This document shows positions 8,690 to 15,789 of a DNA stretch of 64,000 nt, in pieces. Below the pieces are notes generated by a model. It did not search any database. It was not told the DNA's origin and saw nothing but the letters and a program-made list of their open reading frames with translations. Every line of letters begins with the position of its first letter. Positions within the stretch are counted from its first letter, which is position 1. The stretch is from Agathobacter rectalis ATCC 33656 (GTDB lineage: Bacteria > Bacillota > Clostridia > Lachnospirales > Lachnospiraceae). Where the stretch lies: assembly GCF_000020605.1 (NCBI RefSeq), contig NC_012781.1, positions 1,116,001 to 1,180,000 of the forward strand. Direction: 5' to 3'. Both the position numbers and the translations under genes were made by a program.

Positions 8690-8731
8690 GTCAATCGAAT
8701 AATTGACATATGCCCTTTATAGGACTATTAT
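8690..8731 (+). promoter_or_regulatory. Consensus promoter with overlapping dyad operator
   Basis: TTGACA at 8703-8708 and TATTAT at 8726-8731 with a 17-base spacer drive the DUF134-NifX gene. A perfect dyad GTCAAT-N6-ATTGAC (8690-8707) overlaps the -35 box. Crp/Fnr-family proteins bind such inverted repeats, so the divergent regulator gene is the natural candidate to bind here and would repress from this position. Confidence 0.7.
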
Positions 8732-8758
8732 ATAAGAAAGCGAGAAAGGAGCAATTTC

Positions 8759-9532
8759 ATGCCGAGACCAGTAAAATGCAGAAAAGTCTGCCATTTCCCA
8801 AATGTTTTAGAATTTCTTCCGGCAGATGATACTGAGAAAAAAATGCCCATTGTTTTGACGGTAGATGAGTACGAGACAATCCGTCTTTTGGACAAGAAAG
8901 GTTACAGTCAGGAGCAGTGTGCAGAATCTATGCAGATCGCAAGAACGACGGTCCAACGGATTTACGAGATTGCCAGAAAGAAAATAGCAGATGCTCTCAT
9001 TGATGGACATCCGCTTAAAATTGATGGTGGGGATTTCATAATCTGTGACGGTCAGAGCAGCGACTGCAGCTTTGGAGGATGTTACAAACGTGAGATTTAT
9101 CAAAAATATGCAGCAGAAAAAGGAGAAGGTATCATGAGAATAGCAGTAACATATGAAAATGGACAGATTTTCCAACACTTTGGACACACAGAGACATTTA
9201 AGATTTACGATGTAGAGGAAGGAAAAGTGCTACATTCAGAAGTAGTAGATACGAATGGAAGCGGACATGGTGCATTGGCAGGAGTTCTTAATGCATTAAA
9301 TGCCGATGTTTTGATCTGCGGCGGAATCGGAGGAGGTGCTCAGACTGCGTTAGCGGCAGCGGGCATTAAGCTTTTTGGCGGAGTTTCAGGAGATGCGGAT
9401 AAAGCAGTAGAAGCTTTTATCAATGATACGCTTGATTATAATCCGGATGTGAAGTGTTCTCACCATGAGCACAACCATGGGGAAGGACATACGTGTGGTG
9501 AGCATGGATGCGGAAGCCATAGCTGTCATTAA
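8759..9532 (+). CDS. DUF134 HTH protein fused to a NifX/NifB-type dinitrogenase cofactor domain
   Basis: Protein of 257 residues with AAAGGAGC before ATG. Residues 1-~95 are DUF134 (starts PRPVKCRKVCHFPNVLEF, helix-turn-helix SQEQCAESMQIARTTVQRIY). Residues ~125-225 match the NifX/NifY iron-molybdenum cofactor binding fold (MRIAVTYENGQIFQHFGHTETFKIYDVE). The tail is rich in histidine and cysteine (HHEHNHGEGHTCGEHGCG), a likely metal-binding end. The organism shows no nitrogenase genes here, so it more likely handles iron-sulfur or other metal clusters or is a metal-responsive regulator. Confidence 0.8.
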   Translation: MPRPVKCRKVCHFPNVLEFLPADDTEKKMPIVLTVDEYETIRLLDKKGYSQEQCAESMQIARTTVQRIYEIARKKIADALIDGHPLKIDGGDFIICDGQSSDCSFGGCYKREIYQKYAAEKGEGIMRIAVTYENGQIFQHFGHTETFKIYDVEEGKVLHSEVVDTNGSGHGALAGVLNALNADVLICGGIGGGAQTALAAAGIKLFGGVSGDADKAVEAFINDTLDYNPDVKCSHHEHNHGEGHTCGEHGCGSHSCH

Positions 9533-9634
9533 GAAGAATCTACTTGTCGAAAGTAATGGATGGAATGTATAATATTGTTAATGATTCAGAGATATTTATT
9601 TTGGAAACAGCTTAATCAATTTGGAGGTATAATA

Positions 9635-9844
9635 ATGAAAGCACATAAATATTGGTCAATCGGAGCAATAGTTACAATGGTTGGAACTTTTTATACAGGA
9701 TATAAAGGGTTAAAAGCAGCACACAAATACTTTGCATTTGGCTCTCTGATATGCATGATTATGGCAGTCTATTCTGGTCATAAAATGATTTCAGGTAATA
9801 AAAGAACAAGAAAACAGGTGGAAAATACAAAAGCGGAGGAATAG
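9635..9844 (+). CDS. Small two-helix membrane protein
   Basis: The start at 9635 follows TTGGAGG with good spacing, giving 69 residues; the longer upstream frame has no such site. Two hydrophobic segments (YWSIGAIVTMVGTFYTGY and YFAFGSLICMIMAVYSG) are joined by a short basic loop, and the tail is charged. The two halves look like an internal duplication (a tyrosine-glycine rich end in each). No function is known to me. The stop lies three bases before bcp, so it is probably co-transcribed with bcp and yaaA. Confidence 0.7.
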   Translation: MKAHKYWSIGAIVTMVGTFYTGYKGLKAAHKYFAFGSLICMIMAVYSGHKMISGNKRTRKQVENTKAEE

Positions 9845-9847
9845 TAA

Positions 9848-10303
9848 ATGTTAGAGTTAGGAATAAAAGCACCGGATTTTGAATTGCCGGATCAGAACGG
9901 AGAAATGCATAAATTAAGTGATTATGCAGGTAAAAAAGTAATTTTATATTTTTATCCAAAAGATAATACAGCCGGATGCACTAAGCAGGCATGTGGCTTT
10001 TCTGAGCGTTATCCACAGTTTACTGAGAAGGGCGCTGTTATTCTCGGAGTAAGCAAGGACTCTGTAGCGTCTCATAAGAGATTTGAAGAAAAATACGGCC
10101 TGGCATTTACGCTATTAGCAGATCCGGAGCGTAAAGTCATTGAAGCATATGATGTCTGGAAAGAAAAGAAAAATTATGGAAAAGTATCTATGGGTGTAGT
10201 AAGAACTACTTATCTTATTGATGAGCAGGGAATCATTATAAAGGCAAATGATAAAGTCAAGGCGGCAGATGATCCTGAAAATATGCTTAAGGAATTGGCA
10301 TAA
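9848..10303 (+). CDS. bcp: Thioredoxin-dependent thiol peroxidase (Bcp/PrxQ)
   Basis: Protein of 151 residues with the peroxiredoxin fold: APDFELPDQNG at the N-terminus and active site FYPKDNTAGCTKQACGF, where the first cysteine is peroxidatic and the second, five residues later, is the resolving cysteine of atypical 2-Cys BCP. It reduces hydroperoxides with electrons from thioredoxin. An AGCGGAGG site precedes the ATG. Its TAA overlaps the ATG of yaaA by one base, so the peroxide-defence genes form a translationally coupled pair. Confidence 0.93.
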   Translation: MLELGIKAPDFELPDQNGEMHKLSDYAGKKVILYFYPKDNTAGCTKQACGFSERYPQFTEKGAVILGVSKDSVASHKRFEEKYGLAFTLLADPERKVIEAYDVWKEKKNYGKVSMGVVRTTYLIDEQGIIIKANDKVKAADDPENMLKELA

Positions 10304-11052
10304 TGAAGATTATTTTATCACCTGCAAAAAAGATGATTGTAGATACCGATAACTTAGTACCGGTTGAACTGCCTGTCTATATTGATAAGACAGCAGAAGT
10401 ATTAAACTGGATAAAAAGCAAATCAAAAGAAGAACTGAAAGCTATCTGGAAATGTAATGACAAGATTGCAGAGCAGAACTTTAACAGATTGGAAAATATG
10501 GATCTTTATAACAGGCTTACTCCGGCTGTTTTAGCATATGAAGGAATTGCTTTTCAATATATGGCACCATCCGTGTTTGAAAATAGTCAGTTTGAGTATG
10601 TACAAAATCATTTGAGAATATTATCAGCTTTTTACGGTGTTTTAAAACCTATGGACGGAGTAACGCCATATCGCTTGGAAATGCAGGCAAAGGTCGAAAT
10701 AGGAGATGCAAAAAATCTGTATGAGTACTGGAATGATATGCTGTATCGTTCAGTAATTGATGAAAGCAGAATTATAATTAATCTTGCATCAAAGGAATAT
10801 TCTAAATGTATAGAAAAGTATCTTACACCGAAGGATAAATATATTACAATTTCATTCTGCGAACAAGCTGGAAATAAACTGGTAACAAAAGGTACTTATG
10901 CTAAGATGGCTCGTGGTGAGATGGTTCGATTCATGGCGGAAAATGATATTGAAAATCCTGATGATATAAAAAAGTTTGACAGGCTTGGTTATATATTCAG
11001 GTCTGATTTATCATCAGATAGTAAATATGTTTTTGAACGCAAAATAGCATAA
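10303..11052 (+). CDS. yaaA: Peroxide stress protein YaaA
   Basis: Protein of 249 residues starting MKIILSPAKKM, the hallmark of the YaaA (DUF328/UPF0246) family, with later PMDGVTPYRLEMQAK, INLASKEYSK and KGTYAKMARGEMVRFM motifs. In Escherichia coli the protein lowers intracellular free iron and DNA damage during peroxide stress. Immediate coupling with bcp agrees with that role. A bidirectional terminator follows, shared with the convergent hydrogenase gene. Confidence 0.92.
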   Translation: MKIILSPAKKMIVDTDNLVPVELPVYIDKTAEVLNWIKSKSKEELKAIWKCNDKIAEQNFNRLENMDLYNRLTPAVLAYEGIAFQYMAPSVFENSQFEYVQNHLRILSAFYGVLKPMDGVTPYRLEMQAKVEIGDAKNLYEYWNDMLYRSVIDESRIIINLASKEYSKCIEKYLTPKDKYITISFCEQAGNKLVTKGTYAKMARGEMVRFMAENDIENPDDIKKFDRLGYIFRSDLSSDSKYVFERKIA

Positions 11053-11130
11053 TTATTTTAAGTTATCAAGAGAATATGATTTGAAAATAATAACTATTAC
11101 TAATTTTATATTATAAGATAACCTGTAATA

Positions 11131-11176
11131 AAAAAGAGGACATATGGATTTATACATATCCATATATCCTCTTTTT
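11131..11176. terminator. Bidirectional terminator between yaaA and hydrogenase
   Basis: Arms 11131-11149 and 11158-11176 pair over 19 bases with one mismatch, with A and T runs at the ends, so it works on both strands for the two convergent genes. Confidence 0.85.
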
Positions 11177-11183
11177 ATTGATA

Positions 11184-12707
11184 TTAATCTACAAGCTTGT
11201 CAAGCTCCTTGATATACTCAGTTTCGCTTGAGGTTTTATGAGTAGACTGTTTTGCATATAATCCGACAGAAGTCTGTGATTTCTTAATTGCCTGCATGGT
11301 TCCAGCACCGGCAACACAACCTCCGGGACATGCCATACCTTCAAGTAGATATCCGGGATACTTGCCTAGAGTTGCAAGTTTAAGGAGCTGACGGCATTCC
11401 TTTAAACCTTCTGCATTTGCTACCTTTATCTCCTGATCCGGATGATCACGTTTTATAACATTAACAACAGCCTGTGCCACACCTCCTGCGACTGCAAAGT
11501 TTCTTCCGTCTGTTGAAGCATCGCTGACACCTGCAGGGTCTTCCTCGATATTTTCAAGGTCCACATGCTTTGCGGAAAAAATACCGGTCATCTCTTCGAA
11601 GGTGAGTACAAAGTCCACTTCACTTCGTACACTGCGTCGCATAGCTTCAAGTTTTTTGGCAGCACATGGTCCGATAAATACCACGCGCGCATCTGGATTA
11701 TGCTGCTTTATAAGACGTGCAGTGAGCGTCATAGGTGTAAGTGCCATTGAGATACATTTTGCATGCTCAGGGAAGAGTTTTTTAGCCATGACTGACCATG
11801 CCGGACAACATGAGGTTGCCATGAAAGGAAGTTCATCCGGTACCTCTTTTAGGAAGTCCTCGGCCTCCTGCTTGGCACAGAGGTCTGCACCTATAGCTAC
11901 TTCAAATACATCTGCAAAACCAAGAGCCTTCATGGCTGCACGTAGCTTTCCGGGAGTAACTTTTGGACCAAACTGTCCAACAAATGCAGGAGCAACTGCA
12001 GCATAGACCTTTTCACCGGACTGTATAGCTCTGATAGTCTGGAAAATCTGGGATTTATCAGCAATCGCACCAAAAGGACAGTTTACAAGGCATTGTCCGC
12101 ACGAAACACACTTGTCATAATCGATATTTGCTTTGCCGTTTTCGTCAGAAGAAATGGCATCCATGCCACAGGCCTTTGCACATGGACGTTCCTGAACAAT
12201 AATTGCATTATATGAACATACGCTTGCACAGCGTCCACACTTTATGCATTTTTCCTGGTCAATTACAGATTTTCCGGTTGTGCGATCCAGCGATACAGCA
12301 TCTTTTGGACATACCTCCATGCATGGATGAGCCAGACATCCCTGACAGCCGTCTGTAACATGTACTCTTTTTTCAGGGCATGCATTACATGCAAATTTTA
12401 TAACATTGATAAGAGGCGGTGTATAGTAGGTTTCATCTTTGTCGGCAGCCTCGATTCCATCTGATATAGGTGAATGCTCTGCAGCACTACGGTAAGGCAG
12501 ACCCATTGCCAGACGAAGTCTCTCTCCGACTATAGCACGCTCCAAAAATACATCGTTCCTGAAATTTCCTTTTTCGCCAGGAATAATCTTGTATGGAAGA
12601 GCTTCCATACGATCTTTTACAGGCCATTCGGTATGATATGCCATACGCGCAACCTCTGTAAAGATTTTATGTCTGATTTCCTGAATTCGGGTTTCGACAC
12701 CTCTCAT
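11184..12707 (-). CDS. Monomeric [FeFe] hydrogenase
   Basis: Start at 12707 (MRGVETRIQEIRHK) fits an AAGGAGG site; the upstream in-frame ATG lacks one. The 507-residue protein has an N-terminal region, two to three ferredoxin-type [4Fe-4S] motifs (CNACPEK, CLAHPCMEVCP, CIKCGRCASVC, CVSCGQCLVNCPFG), and the three H-cluster signatures: TSCCPAWS, FIGPCAAKKLEA and EGMACPGGCVAGAG. It is the B-type single-subunit hydrogenase common in Clostridia, coupling ferredoxin oxidation to H2 or sensing redox state. It is convergent with bcp-yaaA and is a single-gene unit. Confidence 0.93.
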   Translation of the reverse strand: MRGVETRIQEIRHKIFTEVARMAYHTEWPVKDRMEALPYKIIPGEKGNFRNDVFLERAIVGERLRLAMGLPYRSAAEHSPISDGIEAADKDETYYTPPLINVIKFACNACPEKRVHVTDGCQGCLAHPCMEVCPKDAVSLDRTTGKSVIDQEKCIKCGRCASVCSYNAIIVQERPCAKACGMDAISSDENGKANIDYDKCVSCGQCLVNCPFGAIADKSQIFQTIRAIQSGEKVYAAVAPAFVGQFGPKVTPGKLRAAMKALGFADVFEVAIGADLCAKQEAEDFLKEVPDELPFMATSCCPAWSVMAKKLFPEHAKCISMALTPMTLTARLIKQHNPDARVVFIGPCAAKKLEAMRRSVRSEVDFVLTFEEMTGIFSAKHVDLENIEEDPAGVSDASTDGRNFAVAGGVAQAVVNVIKRDHPDQEIKVANAEGLKECRQLLKLATLGKYPGYLLEGMACPGGCVAGAGTMQAIKKSQTSVGLYAKQSTHKTSSETEYIKELDKLVD

Positions 12708-12907
12708 TATTGATTCCTCCTTATAAAATAAAATTTCAATTTTCCTTATTGTATCAGATAAAATAAGCAGTCTCAATAAATAGGCTGTACTTTTTATGAT
12801 ACATAAATACTAGATAATTAATGAATTTTAAACCTGATTTTTTGCGTTTCTTTGAAAATAAAGGATAATATTTTAAATTTTAAAATAGGAATGATTACTG
12901 TTTTGTA

Positions 12908-12936
12908 TTGACTGAAGTACTATAATACTATATAAT
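12908..12936 (+). promoter_or_regulatory. Sigma-A promoter upstream of the mini superoxide reductase
   Basis: TTGACT (12908-12913), 17-base spacer, TATAAT (12931-12936). It reads towards 13052. The 344-base gap 12708-13051 holds this promoter, the divergent hydrogenase promoter region and no further gene. Confidence 0.65.
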
Positions 12937-13051
12937 AATTATGGTCAATTAATCCTAATTAATAAGAATAAATGGCTATTTAGAGAATACCATTTAAAAT
13001 ACATGGAGAAGATTTTAGATTTTATTTTTTACACATGGAAGGAGAAAAAAG

Positions 13052-13207
13052 ATGGAAGTAAAATATTATGTATGCAATCACTGTGGAAGCATTATTGAAA
13101 TGGTAAAGGATAAGGGCGTGCCGGTAGCAGATTTTTGTCTTTTCGATGGTGAGCAGGTAGAAGAAGTATATGCATATTGCAATCTGCATGGATTATGGAA
13201 ATGCTAA
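13052..13207 (+). CDS. Internally deleted desulfoferrodoxin/superoxide reductase (51 residues)
   Basis: ATG at 13052 follows GGAGAAAAAAG. The N-terminus MEVKYYVCNHCGSIIEMVKD is that of desulfoferrodoxin, with the first CxxC of the desulforedoxin site. After GVPV the frame jumps to FDGEQVEEVYAYCNLHGLWK, which is the very end of the superoxide reductase domain and holds the C-N-x-H ligands of the catalytic iron. The adjacent cysteine pair and most iron-binding histidines are gone. An in-frame deletion of about 75 residues explains it. Either a relic kept in frame or a mini-protein; activity as superoxide reductase is unlikely. Confidence 0.75.
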   Translation: MEVKYYVCNHCGSIIEMVKDKGVPVADFCLFDGEQVEEVYAYCNLHGLWKC

Positions 13208-14424
13208 GTATAGATATTGTTGGACTTACAGGCGCCTGTTCCTATGCTTTGGACTGCATAGAAGCAGAGTTGGTAAATATCACAAACAAACATGGAAAAA
13301 GAGTGGCTTATATAAGCGTATGCATGGCTGAATATTGGGCAATTCAAGGTGAGGCGTTACAAGATTTAGCCATGTGTGCTTTACTGCATGACAATGCTCT
13401 GACACAATATATTTCTGAGGAGCTTAAAAAGGATTCTGTTATTGACCTAAAAAAAGATTTATCTGAGGAAAAAACGAATCTCCATTGTATATATGGTGAA
13501 AAAAATATTACTAAACTTCCTTTTAAAACAGATGTTTCAAATGTGATTTTGTATCATCATGAACATGCCGATGGAACTGGCCCTTTTCAAAAAAAGTGGA
13601 ATGAAATTCCATTGTTCGCAAGGATTATTCATCTTGCAGATATCATTGATATTATAAGAAATAGTATTGATTCTGATGATAATAGCTGGGATTTTATGTG
13701 TCAATATCTTTCCCAAAATAAGGATAGTCTATTTGATTCGGAATGTGTTAATGCTTTTCTTCATGTATTCACAAAAGAATCGTTTATGTGTTTAAGTGAT
13801 GATTCTTTTGAAACTAAGCTATGGGAAGCTATCCCAAGAGAAAAGCTGGTTTTTGATTGGGAAATGTGTAAAGATGTTGCAGATTTCTTTGCAAAGATTG
13901 TAGATTATAAATCTTCTTTTACAAGCAGACATTCTATAGGAGTAGCTGAAAAAGCATCCATGCTTGCCCAATATATGGGATATGATTCAATCACTGTACA
14001 GAAAATGTATTTAGCTGGTGCTCTGCATGATATAGGAAAAATGGCGGTAGGCAATGAAATTCTGGAAAAACCGGATAAGCTTACGGATGATGAATTTTCT
14101 AAAATGAAAAATCATGCTGGTTATACATACCTAATATTATCAGAGGTTAATGATTTTGAAGAAATACGAGACTGGGCAGCTTTCCATCATGAAAAATTAA
14201 ATGGAAAGGGGTATCCTTTTGGAAAAACTGCTGCTGAATTAAATGAACCGGAACGTATGATGGCATGTGTTGATATTTATCAGGCTCTTACGGAAGATAG
14301 ACCTTATAAAAAAGGATTATCTCATGAAAAAACATGTGATATCCTTGATGACATGGCACAGAAAGATTTTATTGATTCGGATATTTCAAAGATAATTAGA
14401 GAATGTTTTGGAAGAAACCGATGA
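13195..14424 (+). CDS. HD-GYP domain protein with tandem HD domains
   Basis: The frame can start at 13195 or 13201; the latter ATG overlaps the mini-superoxide reductase stop (ATGCTAA), suggesting translational coupling. The product is about 409 residues. The N-terminal half has a degenerate HD domain (CALLHDNALTQY, VILYHHEHADGTGPF). The C-terminal half has a complete HD-GYP domain: HSIGVAEKASML, GALHDIGKMAVG, HHEKLNGKGYPFG, CVDIYQALTEDRPYK. HD-GYP enzymes hydrolyse cyclic di-GMP and related dinucleotides. A hemerythrin follows by 84 bases, hinting at oxygen-linked signalling. Confidence 0.85.
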   Translation: MEMLSIDIVGLTGACSYALDCIEAELVNITNKHGKRVAYISVCMAEYWAIQGEALQDLAMCALLHDNALTQYISEELKKDSVIDLKKDLSEEKTNLHCIYGEKNITKLPFKTDVSNVILYHHEHADGTGPFQKKWNEIPLFARIIHLADIIDIIRNSIDSDDNSWDFMCQYLSQNKDSLFDSECVNAFLHVFTKESFMCLSDDSFETKLWEAIPREKLVFDWEMCKDVADFFAKIVDYKSSFTSRHSIGVAEKASMLAQYMGYDSITVQKMYLAGALHDIGKMAVGNEILEKPDKLTDDEFSKMKNHAGYTYLILSEVNDFEEIRDWAAFHHEKLNGKGYPFGKTAAELNEPERMMACVDIYQALTEDRPYKKGLSHEKTCDILDDMAQKDFIDSDISKIIRECFGRNR

Positions 14425-14508
14425 TATATAAGATAATAGTGTTTTCCATTGTATACTTGTATTACGTGGATTTCAAAAGAAGAATAAGAATGAAAGTAGG
14501 ATTAATTT

Positions 14509-14919
14509 ATGTATGAAATGAAACCAGAATATTATATCGGCATAGATATGATAGACGAAGAGCATAAGCAGTTGTTTAAATATGCAGATGATGCATATGA
14601 ACTGCTTCATGACGAGAATACACCGGATAAATATGATAGAATTGACATGATACTTGAAGACCTTCGTGATTATACAGCGAAACATTTTAATGATGAAGAG
14701 CAGTATATGGAGTCTATTAATTATAAAAAATTATTTACTCAAAAAATTCAGCATCAGGAATTTATACACAAACTTGATGAATTTATTGAACATCACAATG
14801 ATGAAATAAAAGATCAGGATGAACAGATTATGGGTATTTTAAAGTATCTCACAGAGTGGTTAGTTAATCACATCCTATATGTTGATGGTCAAATTGCAGA
14901 ATTTGTATCAAAAATGTAA
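14509..14919 (+). CDS. Bacteriohemerythrin, second copy
   Basis: Protein of 136 residues. Ligands H19, H59 and E63 (HFNDEE), H82 (IQHQEF), H120 and D125 (HILYVD) line up with the first hemerythrin, but the position matching its H80 is Q78 here. It is clearly diverged from the copy at 4488-4922 rather than a recent duplicate. It follows the HD-GYP gene and may be expressed with it, giving an O2-binding partner for a signalling enzyme; that is inference from position. Confidence 0.87.
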   Translation: MYEMKPEYYIGIDMIDEEHKQLFKYADDAYELLHDENTPDKYDRIDMILEDLRDYTAKHFNDEEQYMESINYKKLFTQKIQHQEFIHKLDEFIEHHNDEIKDQDEQIMGILKYLTEWLVNHILYVDGQIAEFVSKM

Positions 14920-14945
14920 TCTTTTGAATTACTAATAAATATTAT

Positions 14946-15000
14946 ATTTGATGGTCATAATATATCTTCAGTTGGAGAGAATACCTTTTGACCATCAAAT
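14946..15000. repeat. 12-bp inverted repeat built from a recurring gene-start fragment
   Basis: ATTTGATGGTCA (14946-14957) and its exact complement (14989-15000) flank 31 bases. Read on the minus strand, 14975-15001 is identical over 27 bases to 1787-1813, and 14965-14982 is identical over 18 bases to 3481-3498. It may also terminate hemerythrin transcription, but there is no T run. Confidence 0.65.
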
Positions 15001-15023
15001 CCACCTGTTTGTTTGACGGAGTA

Positions 15024-15263
15024 ATGGATATGAAAATCAGAGAAGTGAATGAAAATAAAAAGTAGTTTATATCATTATTGCTATTAGCTGATGAACAGGA
15101 GAGCATGGTTGATCACTATCTTGAAAAAGGTAATATGTATGTACTTGAATATGGTAATGTAAAAGCTGAATGTGTTGTCACCGATGAAGGTAACGAAATA
15201 CTTGAAATCAAGAATATCGCAGTCGATGTTGTTATGCTTTTGTGTATGTATCAATTGAAGTGA
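15024..15263 (+). pseudogene. GNAT acetyltransferase remnant with in-frame stop
   Basis: ATG at 15024 gives MDMKIREVNENKK then TAG, then the same frame continues through LLLADEQESMVDHYLEKGNM, ECVVTDEGNEILEIKNIAVD and stops at 15263. This is the first half of a GNAT N-acetyltransferase; the acetyl-CoA loop (Q/RxxGxG/A) and beyond are missing. The 169 bases after it hold no recognised gene. Confidence 0.7.
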
Positions 15264-15432
15264 TAAACTTTATCAATAAGTCCGGGAGGACGCATAATAA
15301 GGGCGTTTGAGGGCATGAATTAGCAAGAACTGTATGAGATTAGGCTTGAATAACAGTATTTCCGGGAAATATAATGTTTCTTGTAAGTAAACTTTAACTA
15401 TATTTTTTGTAAATATACAGGAGGAAAACATT

Positions 15433-15771
15433 ATGTCATTTAATTGGAAGGCTTCAGGTTTATTCGCAGCAGGTGTTGCTTTTGGTACAGCTGGTATCAA
15501 GATTTTATCAAGCAAGGATGCTAAGCATGCTTATACTCAGTGTACAGCAGCAGCGCTTCGTGCTAAGGATTGTGTTATGAAGACTGTTAATACTGTTCAG
15601 GAGAATGCAGAGGATATTCTTGCTGAGGCTAAGAGCATCAACGAGGAGCGCGAGGCTAAGGCTGAGGCTGCTAAGGTTTCGGATGCATCTGAGGATGTAT
15701 GCGAGTGTGCTAAGGCTGATGAGCAGGAAGCAGAGCAGGCTGAGGTTACAGCAGAGACTGCTGAGGCATAG
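15433..15771 (+). CDS. DUF6110-like small protein preceding a metal ATPase
   Basis: Protein of 112 residues with a strong AGGAGG site. Residues ~8-25 are a glycine/alanine-rich hydrophobic segment (SGLFAAGVAFGTAGIKIL), followed by SSKDAKHAYTQCTAAALRAKDCVM and a long acidic, alanine-rich helical tail with two cysteines (CECAKA). Small proteins of this kind are often found just before P-type ATPases in Lachnospiraceae; I recall the name DUF6110, not certain. The next gene begins 18 bases later, so an accessory role in metal export is likely. Confidence 0.65.
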   Translation: MSFNWKASGLFAAGVAFGTAGIKILSSKDAKHAYTQCTAAALRAKDCVMKTVNTVQENAEDILAEAKSINEEREAKAEAAKVSDASEDVCECAKADEQEAEQAEVTAETAEA

Positions 15772-15789
15772 AAGATAAGAGGCGGTCAT

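Noticed and set aside
11602-12006. 134-residue plus-strand ORF
   Set aside because: Antisense to the H-cluster region of the [FeFe] hydrogenase; no start site support.
15264-15432. Further GNAT or methyltransferase sequence after the GNAT remnant
   Set aside because: Short fragments such as INKSGRTHNKG are open but interrupted by stops in every frame; nothing firm could be assigned.
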